NCBI RefSeq assembly: GCF_050947335.1
Contig: NC_134991.1
Coordinates: forward strand, 7,316,001-7,380,000
Source: Megachile rotundata
Taxonomy: Eukaryota; Arthropoda; Insecta; Hymenoptera; Megachilidae
Direction of reading: 5' to 3'
DNA: 64,000 bases
The position numbers and the translations under genes are program-made. How positions within the stretch are numbered: position 1 is the stretch's first letter; each line of letters starts with the position of its first letter. Below are positions 12,521-24,939 of the stretch, piece after piece. The notes under the pieces are model-generated. The model was given only the letters and a program-made list of their open reading frames with translations, was not told the DNA's origin and did not search any database.

Positions 12521-15500
12521 CCAAGTCCCCCTTGAGGGAGTGTTTGTGTACGAAACGCTCGGTTGCACCCCGCTGATCAGTTTTGAATCGTCCGTCACTG
12601 GACTCCCGGTAAAATACCGGCGGAATTCGTATTCCGTGGAGCCGAGGAGATAAATCTGTGCAACCGATGGCAGCAAGGATGAGCCAAAAGAAGAAGAAGA
12701 CTAAAAAGAAGAGCGCTAGACATGAGGGGTAGAGAAAGAACCACGCCTTTGTCCTGGTACGTCCACCGATCTTTCACCAGGAAGATGAAAGAAAAAGAAG
12801 ATTGGGGTCTGCCTTGGTCTCTGAAGAAGAGCTTCGTCGATAGTCTTGTTAAAATGCGAAATGTGGAAAGGGTGGACTTTTTGTTTCGAAGGGAACATCT
12901 TGGAAATATAAAATCCTTGAATTCACTGAATAAAGAGGAAGTTCTATTATTAATATCATTTTATGCAATTAATGTACAAGTAGGTGGAAATTTGAATCAG
13001 AGCGTGACGTTACAATTATAAGGTTTGTAAGTGAATATCGGAGTTATTAAAGGCGGGATAAAGTGTCAGATTTAGTCTTTATACATTTTACGATCGTTTG
13101 TAAGATCATCTAACGTAACGGTGCATAAACTGTAAGTATTGTGTATAATGGTTCTCCGAGCAGCTTTCAGCTGGTTAATTAGCTGAATAAATTAAAAGTA
13201 AGAGTTGATTTTCGCCGTAGAAAGCCACGGCCGCTACTTCAGAAGTTTCTTAATTTTCTCTTGGAAGCGGGAACCGCGAAGTTTCTTTCTCTCTTGCAAG
13301 TTCTTTCGACCTTATAATGGTTTTATAACAAACCAGAACTGCCTGTTTTCTTTCATACCCCGACAAATAACTATACCTCTTAGCTCGTTCAATATTTGTA
13401 AATCGAGATTGAATTTAACCCATTTGTTTTCTTTGCATCTCGGTCTCACTCGTTCTAACTTTTTTCGCCTCGTATTTTATTGTTCTTTCTGGTTTGTTAA
13501 GTTGATTCAGTACACGGCACGGTGCAGTAATATTTAATCGTTCGTGAATTATTATAGTGGAAAATTTGCTTCTCCCGGTTGGATCATTTCAGAGTTTACG
13601 ATTAAATAAAGGGAAACAGCGTGTAGCTTAGGTCAGAAATAGTTGAGAGGCAGATTCATCCGTAAGTGTTCGCGATTTCAGGGTGAGTAAATGTTTGCAT
13701 ACGAGGGTATTAATTCACCCCTCGAGAGGTGTAAATCATCGACCGACACACCCACATCGGTAATGGATTTCGTCGCCTGCGAACGCATAATTCCGGTTCC
13801 ACAAATGATAGCTCTCGCTGCAACTAGTTGGTGATCAGGGATGAGGTAGCGTTGATTTCAGGGGTGTAACCCACCATTGCCGTTCAAACTGCCTCAGAAA
13901 TCATTTCTTCATTTGCTTGTTTTCTCAGACTGGTTTTTTCCATTTTAGAATCAAGGTCCAAATGACATACAATTAGAATATACTTTTTCGACCTTTTCAA
14001 ATAAAAAGTGAAAAACATCGGCTGGCTATTTTTGCACTTCTAATGTGCTGCGTTGGATTCTAGCTTTAAACTTCGAGCTCTGGACTTCAAACTCTGGAAA
14101 TTCATCTCATTTTTGTTATTCTTCGGCATAACAGAAAAACTGAAGATTTTTTTTCTACAAAAATTAAATAAAAAAATATGGTTTTGAGATCAGGTGCAGA
14201 AATATTTGATACTGTTTGTTATAATTGTATAATGAAAAATATTATTTATACAATGATTTAAATTTTAAAATGTTAGTTGTTAATTTTGACTGTAGTGACT
14301 CTAGTTCAGTAGTGTTCACGTTGTAGGGTGATCTGGTGTATACTTTGAAAGCCATCGGTTGGCAGAAATCGAGATAAATGGTAAACATTGATCTAAGCGA
14401 TTGTAGTTGCAGAATAATATATCCATGTTGAAAATAAGCGAAGCGTTCTTCGTGATCGAGAGCACGTCAGAACGCTGGCGCACGCGAGAGGGTGTGGCAA
14501 CCACGAAGAGGAAACGCACGTTCACCGACAGCCCATGAATTTCCGGTCCATTTAAGTCCTTGAATTGCTTTAGAACCGTATTGTTTCACGCCGTCATTTT
14601 ACGCTGCTTTAAAATTTGCATCCTATCCGACCATTCTTTTTCTTCATGTAGCTGACGAACAGTGTCTCACATTTATAATAAAAAATTATGTGGGGAGGAT
14701 AAAAATTATGTGTGAAGAATTGAGTGAAAAAATTACAAGGTAAAGTATTGCAAGTTAAAAATTTGCAAGATGGTAGAAGAATTTTTTGATTTAAAAATTG
14801 ATAGTTTTTGAGCTGCGCCTATTTTGACACACCCTGTACCGAAAGCAAAGGAACTCATTAGAGTAACGTTTATGCAATGGAAGGTCATAAACGGCTTACA
14901 ACGTTGCTATATATCACTGAACAAAGGTTGAGTTGTCAGGAAACGGGGACGAATTGCAAAAGAACTTTCAGTAATGGGCGCTAATAGATAATCTCGCATT
15001 CTAGAAACGTATAAAAATAATAATTCTGTACGGGGCACAGTTCGATGATGATTCCGATTTTGTTTCTAATAAAATTCTCGAACGAATGGATTTGTTTGTT
15101 TTCCTCGTTAACGTCGAAACTTCGTCGTCTAAATATAAATTTCAAAGCAGTACAGTTGTTGTTCGAAATAAAACGTGGAAAATATGATTTGGAAATAAAC
15201 AACGAGAAAAGAAACGAGATATTTGATTATGGAAATTGAGGGTAGTGGATATCGAAAGGAAATAATCGACCGATCGTATAAAACACTTAAGCATCATCTT
15301 CTTCGTCTTCTTGTAAAATGATTTTTTCCCTCGTTTTACGGAGCGATTCCTCGTGTTATTAGGGAAATTACTGCGTGGCAAAGGGTGAAATTTTTAGAGC
15401 TTGCATGCACGTTTAATCCCATTGTGATTCACCCACGCTGTGGAACGAACGTGTTAATCGTCTTGATGGTACGCATTTATACGACACGAAACCTCTTTCC

Positions 15501-16339
15501 TTATAGAGTCTTAATGCATATAAAATATCTATTATAACATGAAATTTACGTAAATCCAAAATTGAAAATTCATACTTAAACATGTATATGATTATCAAGT
15601 AATGTTCAAAATACTCACTATTATAGCTAACAACGGTATTAAAATAATTTTAATAGAAATATTAAGTTGGCAAAAGGACTGACCAAGTTGACCAAAGACA
15701 TAAAATATATAAGACAGAATTTAAATTTGAAGTTTACAAAATAAAGTGTAATTAATTTTAATTATCAAAGAAAAGCTTATGAACTAAATAATAGATATAT
15801 TTATTATAAATGTAATAATTTATTAACAAAGAAATAATGTTACAAGGTTCAAGGTTTCTAGGTAATCTAAGGTAAAGTTGAAAATTACAGTCACCAGGAA
15901 GATTCTTCTGAACGAAGAACGAAGAAGAAAGCTTGTACCTCCTTCTTTATGTTGCTCGAGGATTTAAAAGCAATTGGAGGGCATTTAGAACCGAGACACT
16001 TCATTTGCATCTCTATAAGTCGCAGACGCGCATCCATATGCACGTGAGTTCGAGACACAGTATAGCAACATACCTTCTCGTTGTATCTTCTCTATAATAC
16101 TACGACAAGTCCAAGTGAATGAGAAACTACGAGGGTGATTTTTCACGATTTTATTAAACAGAGACTCATATTTCATAAAATTTACTTTATTAAACTTGTG
16201 CGTGACAAACATTACTTCTTGTATGGTGAAATGCGAGGGAAGTATAGAATTTTTGTTTCTGAAAATAAGATGAAAATTTAGGATTGTAGTTTTTTTACGA
16301 AACTTTATTTTTGAGTGGTGAAGGTAGGCTTGCAAGGTT
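12521..16339. other. Non-coding unique sequence
   Basis: No exon is recognised. GC-richer patches lie at about 12530-12880, 13640-13860 and 14330-14540. Possible homeodomain cores (TAATTA) occur near 13177, and octamer-type ATTTGCAT words at 14614-14621 and 16013-16020. GACACACCCTGTA at 14826-14838 matches the word at 2350. Confidence 0.4.
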
Positions 16340-17040
16340 TCAAATTCTCTAAATATTGGATTTCGAAAATTTTAAGGAGGCAGATTCTCAAATTTCCAAT
16401 TATTTAGGAAATTTTTAGAAGTTTAAAATTTTTCAAATTTTGTAGACTTCGAAATTTCTAATCTTCTAAATTAAATCGATTCCTAAGTCCTCGATTTCCT
16501 AAATCGCCGTTCCTTAAATTCACAAAGGATCAAATAATTAATTCCTTAGTCCCCAATTTCTTAAATCCCCGACACTTAAATTCCTAAATCTTCAAATAGT
16601 CAATTCTTAAATTTCCAGTTAATTCCCAAATCACCAATTCCTAAATCACCGACCTCTAAGTCCCCGATTTCTTAAATCCCCGTTACCTAAATTCCAAAAT
16701 CTTCAAATAATCAATTCAAAAAGTTTTAATTCCTGTATCCCCAATTCCTAAATCTCCAATTCCTAAATCCCCAATTCCTAAATCCCCATTTCCTAAATCA
16801 CCGATCTCTAATTCCCCGATTTCTCAAATCCCCGTTACTTAAATTCCCAAATCCTCAAATATTCAATTCCAAAATTTCCAATTCCTAAATCTCCAATTCT
16901 CGAATCTCCAATTCCTAAATCACCGACCCCTAAGTCCTCAATTTCCTAAATTCCCGTCCTCTAAATTCCCAAATCCTTAAACACCCAACTCCTAAATCCT
17001 CAATTCCCAAAATCCAGATCTTCAAATACCCAAAATCACA
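16340..17040 (-). repeat. 15-bp minisatellite, CCAATTCCTAAATCC type
   Basis: The clearest part, near 16738-16800, is several successive units of CCAATTCCTAAATCC or a close variant. On both sides the units diverge (CCGATTTCTTAAATC, CCCGTTACCTAAATT and similar). The reverse complement, GGATTTAGGAATTGG, places it in the same loose family as the 16-bp arrays at 25 and 36 kb. A second array of the same unit lies at 23841-24157. Confidence 0.9.
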
Positions 17041-17789
17041 ACATCTTACATACACCAACAAACATTCCAAATAAATCATATATTCTCTGAAAATCATAGA
17101 TCTCACCAATTTGCAACGTACACATATCGCGAAGAAAAAAAAGAGATACGAAAGGCATGAAATATTTCGCAACAATATATTAAAGCTTCAATATTAATCG
17201 ATGAAATAAATTGTCCTGTAATCTGGCACTTGGCCGGCGTTGAATCGTGATTCCTGCGGGAAAATAGAGACGACTGGGAAGTCATGCGAGTCGACAGCGA
17301 TTACGTTCGTGTCCTGAGAGCTGATACTGAACACCGACAATCTTGAAGTCGTGAGAACCAATAACCGCGATGCTGGGATTACACGAATTACCATCGACAG
17401 CTTCTTACTCGTATAATTCCCAGCTAGTTCCTATTAGTTCGTGTATTTCGGAGGCCATCGATGTAAAATTGCGTAATTTCGTCTGTTCAATCCTGCGGTT
17501 GTTCCTATCGTTTCCACTAATTAATTTGTTTGCCTTTCCTATATAGTATCGAACGCTACGGTTCTCGATGCCGTTTAATTCAACAAATACGTATAATTTT
17601 CCGCGGGATTGAACCTAATTGACGAAGTTATGATCAGTTAATTGTACGGAAATGTTTGAACTGTAAATATTTTATCTATTATGTGATAATTGTGTCTTGG
17701 TGGATCAATAATTTAGCGGATTAGAGGTGAATTATTTTTTAGGTGTATTAAATATTTAATTTAAACATTTTTTTAGAGTAGATTGGGAA
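17041..17789. other. Non-coding; GC-richer about 17215-17620
   Basis: Unique sequence with no recognisable exon. The GC-richer core is flanked by AT-rich DNA leading into minisatellites on both sides. Confidence 0.4.
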
Positions 17790-18110
17790 ATTTCGGTATT
17801 TTGGTATTTTGGGAATTATGGGAATTTTGGGAATTTTGGGATTTTCGGGATTTTTTGGATTTTTGGGAATTTGGGGAAATTGGAGAAATTGGGAAAATTG
17901 GGCAATTTTGGGAAAGTGAGAAATTTTGGAAATTTTAGGAATTTCGGGAGTTTCGGGAATTTGAGGAATTGGAGAATTTTGGGAATTTGGAGAATTTGGG
18001 GAATTTGGGGAATTTTGAGAATTTTGGGAATTTTGAAAATTAAGGAATTCGAATTAGAAATTCGAAACTGCAATCAGAACTTTAAAAATTTGAGAACTTA
18101 GATACTTTGG
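17790..18110 (+). repeat. GGGAATTTTGG minisatellite
   Basis: Units such as GGGAATTTTGGGAATTTTGG and GGAATTTGGGGAATTTG repeat with variable spacing. Both strands stay open for about 76-85 codons because of the low complexity, giving Phe/Pro/Lys-rich or Gly/Asn/Leu-rich frames that are not genes. Confidence 0.85.
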
Positions 18111-18915
18111 ATTTTTTACAATAAGTGACTTCTGGAATCTGAAATACAAAGAGCTCGAACAATACAGAAATACAAAAGTTACGAATTTAACCAACCTGAA
18201 ATTCTTTGCTTTTTCAAGAACCGAACTTGAACAGAGTTCCACGTCAGAGTATGCAAATGTCTAGCCGAGGAGAATCGACATTGATCTGGTTTCAATCGGC
18301 GGTATCGTATGATCTCCATAGCTTTTCGTTGATTCTCTGGACAGACATTAATTAAATGACCCGGGTCGGAGACAACCTGATCGACAGCGGTCGCTCGTTA
18401 TCGAACGAGCTTTGTAGACTTCTTACATCGCGAGTGTAGCTGGTACGCGTCGTTGATTAATGCGGAAGTGTGAAAGAGAGGACGGTCCATTCAATTCTGT
18501 AGTACAATCGTTTCATTGATTTCTGTTTGCTTTGTACTTTGTTAACAGTTTAAAAAAAAAACCTGTTGAGAAACTTCTAAGTGAAGTCACTTTTTCTCGA
18601 AAACTTCCATATTTCATTGAATCTGAGTTTGAAACTGTGAATGAAGGATTCGACATGTGGAGGCTCATTTTTATTTTTTTTTTATTTTTCTGAAATGTTA
18701 TAATTTATTTCTGTACGAGGTATGATCTTATAGGGTGTCAAGTTTGAATAAGAATTAATTATAATAGTAGTTTATAATAATTTATTGCTATGCTTTACGT
18801 GTGGAGTATAATCTCATGAGGATACAAAGATGGAACAAAAATAAATTATATTACTAGTGTACATTCATATGTGGTACAAAAATTTTGTAACATGTTCTAC
18901 TACATTTATGTGTTC
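18111..18915. other. Non-coding; GC-richer island about 18240-18500
   Basis: The island is unique sequence and contains an octamer word ATGCAAAT at 18251-18258. The rest is AT-rich, including an A run near 18553. No exon is recognised. Confidence 0.4.
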
Positions 18916-19230
18916 ATAAAATTTTATCAAAATCGAATGGAACAAGTTCTACAAATTTATTAAAACTTCAACATCGTTGAAAAATTGCATACACATACAT
19001 GTATACTCAGAAAGATCCATATGATACATGATAATAACTGGATCAAGTATATAATAAATTTTGTCAAAATTGAATAAAAGAAGTTCTACAAATTAAAACT
19101 TTAACATCGTAGAAAAATTTCGTACGTAAACCCGTTCCATTGAATTTGTATACACAGAAAGATCAATATGATACATGACAACGATTGGACCAAATATACA
19201 ATAAATTTGATCGAAACAGAATAGAAGGTT
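18916..19230 (+). repeat. Tandem repeat, 138-147 bp unit, about 2.3 copies
   Basis: The segment ATAAATTTTGTCAAAAT and variants begin near 18916, 19054 and 19201. Between them lie shared segments AAGTTCTACAAAT, ACATCGT-GAAAAATT and CAGAAAGATC-ATATGATACAT. Confidence 0.8.
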
Positions 19231-20373
19231 TTGATAAAACCTGAGTGCACCGTCCGGCAAAAATCGAGTGAGACGTCGTTGAAAGCGTTTAAAAAATGAA
19301 TCAGTCGAGTTGTTTCAATTCCAGCGAGACTGTATCGATTTCCGTTGCAACGGCCATCGAAAAACAGCGGTCGTAAAGGAACGGTCGTTAAAAGCGAGCA
19401 AACGAAGAAATTTATAGTGGCAGACGCGCAGAAGAGGGGTAGGGCAGAAGGTTGCTTGCGTAGGGAAATATTTGGAACAGCTCGCGTCTACGTTTTATGC
19501 AACGCAGGGGTTAAACAAGATTTTATGGTCGACTTTTGACGTCAGTATCGAAGTAGGTCGGACGTTTAAAAGCTGTCTCACGACGAAGGAAGAAGTCACG
19601 GACGGAAACGTGACGCGTTTTACGCGACAGATCGAGAATCGAAGGGCGAAACTGAAATTTCTTTTTTTCATTTCGCGCGTCCGTGTCCCACAATTTTCTG
19701 CGAATTCGGGTCAATTCCGTCCGTGAGAAATATTTGTTTTCACGGTTAACCTTCCGGAGGATGACTTTTCGATTTTTCTGACTTTCTGAGATTTCGTTAT
19801 TTAATTATCTCATTTTGTTATTTCACTTCAGTGTAAAGGTTTCATTCATTTATGAGGTTTTTTCTAGATTTTTGAACTTCGTGTTGGGTTAATTTGTTAT
19901 CATGTTTTCGAATAAGGGTTAAATAGGAATATTCTTCCTGTGAATATTTTTCACGGTGAAATTTCTGTGCAAAGAGTTAAATTACTTAACTAAATTATTC
20001 TCTCAAATGAATAACACGTTGATAATGAAAACATATGTCTTATGCTACTACGTAATGTTCAGTTGGTCACATTGTATAATCTGTACTTTGGTTGCATGTC
20101 TGAATCATAATGTTACCCTTTTAAACTTTATAGAACAAATTAGGGATTTATTGATCTTGAAAGAAGATGGTTAGGCTTCAGAATCCCACATGAACATGGT
20201 GGTCAGATATTTATTTATATTGATTTTCTTCAATTTCTCCTGAATGAATATATTTTCTGTTCATATGTTAATGTCCACATGTGAGGACATATAAGTATCA
20301 AGTCACTCAGTAAGTCCTTGTTTTAATCAATACAAAAAATTGATTATATCTTTGATATTTTTATGATGATTGT
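19231..20373. other. Non-coding; GC-rich island about 19240-19720
   Basis: The island is CpG-rich and unique with open frames of 60-85 codons in several frames and no domain. The remaining 650 bp are AT-rich without a recognisable feature. Confidence 0.4.
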
Positions 20374-20598
20374 ATTATTTACATCCACAGAGTGAATCAA
20401 ACAATGTTTTACTTCAAGAATTGATAGGTTGATTCAACCCTTTGCACTCAACGATATTTTTGCTGTTTGCAGACCGCAACTTTAATCTGTTATTATTTAC
20501 ATTCACAAAGTGACTCAAACAATGTTTCATTTCTAGAATTGATAGGTTGATTCAACCTTTTGCACTCATTTTTGCTGTTTGTAGACTTTAATCTTTAT
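20374..20598 (+). repeat. 118-bp duplication carrying a piggyBac-like end
   Basis: Two copies, offset by 118 bp, start at 20374 and 20492 (ATTATTTACATCCAC and ATTATTTACATTCAC). Each contains the word CCCTTTGCACTC (20438) or CCTTTTGCACTC (20556), followed by ATTTTTGCTGTTTG. This resembles the tip of a piggyBac-like transposon, but the flanking bases read TTCAA rather than TTAA and no opposite end was found, so it may be a duplicated relic. Confidence 0.75.
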
Positions 20599-21424
20599 TT
20601 GCAAATAAACTTTGTATTCAACAAATTCTTTCAAGATTACACTTCAGTGGAATCTTCAGTCTATAAATGACTCTAAAGCTATAATCGACGTTTCTTTACC
20701 CTCCCACGCTTCTGCGTAATACCAGAAGCTCGAGAACACAAACATCGGGTTTCGATTAATTATCCTCAGCCAGTTGCGAATTTCACGGGTTCGATGATTC
20801 ATCGCCGAACACGGCGGATAAGACGGATGGCACGGAAATTCACGACGTCGAAATAATACGGCTTTGCGGTAGGTCGCCGGCCAACAGTTCCAGCAACGTA
20901 CCGAATAAAGCCAGGCACACGTAGGTGTGTCACTTCGTGCGGAATAAAAGGCTGGGGTGTACGGTACCGCAGTCTAGTAACATGGCCCTTTCGTAAAGCG
21001 ATTTGCTTTTACGCAATTCAGGCGACACAACGGCCAGACGCGGCAATCCAGAAACCGGCAAAGCGGCTGCTGCGCTTTCCGAACGAATTGTCCTCGTCGA
21101 GCCGTCACGATCGCCGACAACCGGATCGTGATTTAACCTTCTGTAACCCGAATTATGTTTCGTTGCGAAAATAACTGACGAAGTCCTTTAAAGGTACACG
21201 TTTAATCCTTTTGGCGCTAAATACTTTTAACAAGTAGGTCGCGACACCTACTTTTCTGTCTTTGGTATTACTCAGGGTTGAAGAGAAATTGTGTGTTTGA
21301 GAGATAAGGATTGATGATTTGTGCAAGGTTCATTCTCGATGTCATTTCTCAGGTAAAATATAGGTAAAATAGATAAAATATTTAAAAATTCCAAACGTTC
21401 TGGAGTCTCAAATTTTTGGAGTCA
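20599..21424. other. Non-coding; GC-rich island about 20690-21180
   Basis: The island is among the most CpG-rich in the window and is unique sequence without a recognisable exon. Its right flank holds a possible transposon end described separately. Confidence 0.45.
21202..21253 (+). mobile_element. Possible solo end of a piggyBac-like element
   Basis: TTAA at 21202-21205 is followed by TCCTTTTGGCGC and then by a small hairpin: AAGTAGGT (21232-21239), a six-base loop, and ACCTACTT (21246-21253). TTAA plus a CCYTTTG-like tip with a nearby palindrome suggests the left end of a piggyBac-like element. No matching right end is visible, so this is a weak call. Confidence 0.25.
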
Positions 21425-21520
21425 AGTACAAATTCTCAAAGTACCACATAGATCCACATAGACCCACATAGACCCACATAGATTCACATAGATCCACATA
21501 GATTCACACAGACCCACAAT
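21425..21520 (+). repeat. 11-bp minisatellite CACATAGACCC
   Basis: About seven successive units of CACATAGAYCC and close variants are seen between about 21445 and 21515. Confidence 0.85.
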
Positions 21521-21635
21521 ACCTCACAAGTCCTTAAAAGGTCCCAAAATTTGCAAGGTTTTAAAATTTTCAAGGTCCCAAACCACTAATGTTCCAATAT
21601 ATCTTGGGTGTCAAACACAGCTCCTCTCTTCATAA

Positions 21636-21735
21636 AATATTTGATTCGATCGATCTTTCTGTCTGTCTTTCTATCGATCTTTCTGTCTATCTTTCTATCG
21701 ATCTATCTATCTTCCCATCTATCTTTCTCTTGATT
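21636..21735 (+). repeat. Imperfect TCTA/TCTG microsatellite
   Basis: Interrupted runs of TCTA and TCTG mixed with TCGATCTTTC words form a compound microsatellite. It gives a short Ile/Asp/Leu/Ser-rich open frame that is not a gene. Confidence 0.85.
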
Positions 21736-22224
21736 TTTCTGTCAACACATTCGTATCGCTGTCACTCCAACAAGCAACCGATTCTCGTAAACGCAATAGA
21801 AACACGGTGTTCCTGGATCAGTTTCGCATACAACGCCCCACTTCTCGAAACGGGCCGTTCGACCTAATGGAAGTCGACGCGAACGCCGTTCCGTTCCGCC
21901 AATTAATAAACTCCAATCGACACTTCGAGAGTGAAAGGCTCTCGATTGAACGTCCTTGGAATTGTCCCTCGTTTACTCGCGGTCCCACAGAAATCCACCT
22001 CGAATTTTAGCACCGTGCATGCATCAAATTCGCAGCTAACATTCCTTGCGAATCTCGACAAGGTAGTCGTCGATAAAGACACGATAATGCACGATAATTA
22101 ATGTACCGTTTGCCTGAAAAGCTTGCAATCAATGCGGATTCTTGTGCGGTGTCATACATGGCTGCAGTCGTGACTGCATTGGCGTAAGTAGGATTTTTGG
22201 TGCATTTCATGATAGGGAAGATGG
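21736..22224. other. Non-coding GC-richer island
   Basis: Unique sequence, GC-richer at about 21760-22010. Open frames on both strands are short and show no domain. Confidence 0.4.
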
Positions 22225-22790
22225 CTTTGGTAATTGTTGAATTTGGGGAGTTGGAGAGATGGATGATTGGAGGTTTAATGATTGCTGGATTTGGATGTTT
22301 TGGGAACTTGAAAGTTTAGGAATTTGGGGGAAGTTTGAAAATTTGAAAATTTCTGAATTTCTGAAATTTTAATTTTGAGAAGTTGGAGATTTTAGTTGGT
22401 GGGTTTGGAGGTTGGAGATTTGAGAAGCTAGGGATTTAGGAATTTGGGACTTTGAGAATTTGAGAATCTCAGAATTTATGGACGTGAGAATTTGGTGATT
22501 TAAAGATTTGGAGATTTGAGAATTTGTTGATTGAAAAATTTGAAAATTTAAGAATTTAGAGATTTGAACATTTGAGTTTCAAGAACTTAAGGACTTGAAA
22601 ATTCAGTGATCTAAGAATCTGGTACTTTGAGAACTTAGCAGTTTTACAAATTAAAAGCTTGAAAACTTGCAGATATGATAACTTGACTCAAGAATTTAAA
22701 AATTGTCAAATATGCAAACCCAGAAAGAGAATTTCTAAGTTAAAAAATTTTTGAATTTATAAAATTTATAATTTGAAAATGTGGTAATTG
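22225..22790 (+). repeat. Degenerate GGATTTGGAATTTG minisatellite
   Basis: Words such as GAGAATTTGG, GGGATTTAGGAATTTGGG and AAGATTTGGAGATTTGAG repeat irregularly. It is a diverged member of the GGGATTT family with the G-rich strand on +. Confidence 0.75.
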
Positions 22791-23281
22791 GAATCCTTGT
22801 GAATTTGAGTCAAGGCCATCCTTACGCCAATGCACAGACTCCATCATAGGAAAATAAAGACGTTTTAACTTCTCTACTTCTATTTTCATCCTCCTCTGGC
22901 GTAAACCTGAGAGCAGACTTCCCGCTGCTTGGGAAATCGATAAATTCAGCTTGGCGATATCGATAGCGATAGGTAGGTACGTTTTATCGTGCGGCGATGC
23001 GCGATCTCATCGATATCAATGCTACAAGTCCTCTTTTTGGCCACGGCGGGTGGTCGATGGCTGCCAGAGTCTTTCTCTGCTAAAATTATCTTTGAAATAG
23101 TAATAAAACAAGGTTGAAATGTTCCATAAAAATTTTAGCAAATAGTTTAAGATGCAATGTAATGAACTATAGATTTCTGTAATTGTAATGTATGCACTGA
23201 GCATAATATGTAGTTATATAGTATTAGAATATAGACATAATATTGTAAATATGCTGTGTATAGATACAATAGATCGTTGTT
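22791..23281. other. Non-coding; small GC-richer patch about 22890-23060
   Basis: The patch contains repeated CGATA words around 22975. The remainder is AT-rich. No exon is recognised. Confidence 0.4.
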
Positions 23282-23840
23282 AAAAATTGTACCAAATTAT
23301 TGAGTAACCTAAATCACTAAAATAAAATAATAATATCAAATCTGAAATTTCTTAAAAAATTTACAATGAAACGAAATTGCTCTGCGAAGTAAAAATTGTA
23401 TCAAATTGATGAATACCCTAAATTACTAAAATAAAATAATGAAACCAAACCTGAAATTTCTTAAAAAATTTACAATGAAACGAAATTGCTCCGCGAAGTA
23501 AAAATTGTATCAAATTGATGAATAACTTAAATCACTAAAATAAAATGATGAAACCAAACCTGAAATTTCTTAAAAAATTTACAATGAAACGAAATTGCTC
23601 TGCGAAGTAAAAATTGTACCAAATTGATGAATAACTTAAATCACTAAAATAAAATGATGAAACCAAACCTGAAATTTCTTAAAACATTTACAATGAAACG
23701 AAATTGCAATGTGGAGGAGAAATTGTACCAAATTGTTGAATGACCTTAATCATTAAAATAAAATAATGAAATAAAGGCTGAAATTTCTAAAAAAAATTGC
23801 AATAGTACAAAATTGTAACGTGGAGTAAAAATTGTACTAA
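23282..23840 (+). repeat. 109-bp tandem repeat, five units plus the start of a sixth
   Basis: Units start at 23282, 23391, 23500, 23609 and 23718, exactly 109 bp apart, and a sixth starts at 23827. Each begins AAAAATTGTAYCAAATT and ends near a CGAAATTGCTCTGCGAAG-like segment. The middle copies are the most alike. The array is cut by a 15-bp minisatellite from about 23841 and resumes in diverged form at about 24158. Confidence 0.95.
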
Positions 23841-24157
23841 TCCCTAAGTCTCCGACTTTTTAAATCCCCGATACCTAAATTCCTAAATTCTCAAATAGTT
23901 AATTCCAAAATTTCTAATTCCTATACCTCTAATTCCTAAATCCCCAATTCCTAAATCTCCAATTCCTAATTCCCTAATTATTAAATCACCAATCCCTAAG
24001 TCTCCGATTTCTTAAATCCCCGATACCTAAATTCTTAAATCCTTAAATATCCAATTCCTAAATTTGTAATTCCTACATCCCCAATTCTCGAATCCCCAGT
24101 TCCTAAATCACCGATCCCTAAATCCACAATTTCTTGAATCGTGGTTCTCTACGTACG
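23841..24157 (-). repeat. 15-bp minisatellite inserted in the 109-bp array
   Basis: Units such as CCAATTCCTAAATCT and CCGATACCTAAATTC match the array at 16340-17040. The 109-bp repeat breaks off just before this block and continues just after it, so this array is embedded in the other and occupies most of the sixth unit's place. Confidence 0.85.
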
Positions 24158-24440
24158 AAATTGCAATGTGGAATAAAAATTGCACCAAATCATTAAATAA
24201 CCAGTAACTAAAACGAAGTACCGAGCGAGACAATTTTCTAAAAAACTGCCAATAAAACGAAATACCAATACAAAGTAAAAATTGCAGCAAACTATCGCAC
24301 CTCTCTAAAACGAAGTAATGAAGCCAGAAATTTCTGAAAAACTGCCAACAAAACGAAACAGCAATGCGGAGTGAAAATTGTAGCAAATACCTATCGGAGG
24401 TAGCTGTCTGAAACGGTGTAGCGAAGCAAAGTCTGAAATT
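24158..24440 (+). repeat. Diverged continuation of the 109-bp array
   Basis: Copies restart with CGAAATTGCAATGTGG. Unit starts fall near 24175, 24277 and 24373, so the units have shortened to about 102 and 96 bp. They retain AAAAATTGCA-CAAA and TTTCTGAAAAACTGCCAA-like segments. Confidence 0.8.
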
Positions 24441-24939
24441 ACGTATATGGATCCAAGGAACGTGGATTTACGTGACTGGTGTTGCAACACAGCTTCTTGC
24501 TCGATCATCGCGCTTGATAAGACCCGACGGTCTTTCACTCTTTCGAACGTTTCAATCGGAAAAGTTATCGGAACGGGCAGCGTATCTAATCTTGCGCGTT
24601 AGGCAACGGGATGCCAAATAGGTTATGAGTGAGCATAGTTCAGTAGCACTTATTTCTTATCGTAAAAACATTCCATTGTTGGCGCTCTTAAGAATAGATC
24701 TCTCGTTCTTTCGTCATTCATCCTCTTCATTCATAGGTTGCCGTGTTTACGCTGGATAAACGCGACATGTTTTCCTAGAAGATATCTTCGATACATTTCG
24801 CACGAGACGTCAAACTCATTCATGTATTTCGACAAACAAATCATCGATTTCTCTGTTTATACGAGGTTTGTGTACCTTCTATCGAGAGCGAATCTTTCTT
24901 CGGGAAAATATTGTAACGGATCGAAAATTTATTAGTCGT
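24441..24939. other. Non-coding unique sequence
   Basis: A moderately GC-rich stretch at about 24440-24640 is followed by ordinary sequence. No exon is recognised. Confidence 0.4.

Noticed and set aside
2350..14838. GACACACCCTGTA words at 2350 and 14826 as the two ends of an element
   Set aside because: Both are in the same orientation, far apart, and no matching inverted end or target duplication was found.
19745..19922. TTAACCTTCC ... AAGGGTTAA pair as a possible piggyBac-like MITE
   Set aside because: Beyond the first few bases the two ends do not match as inverted repeats.
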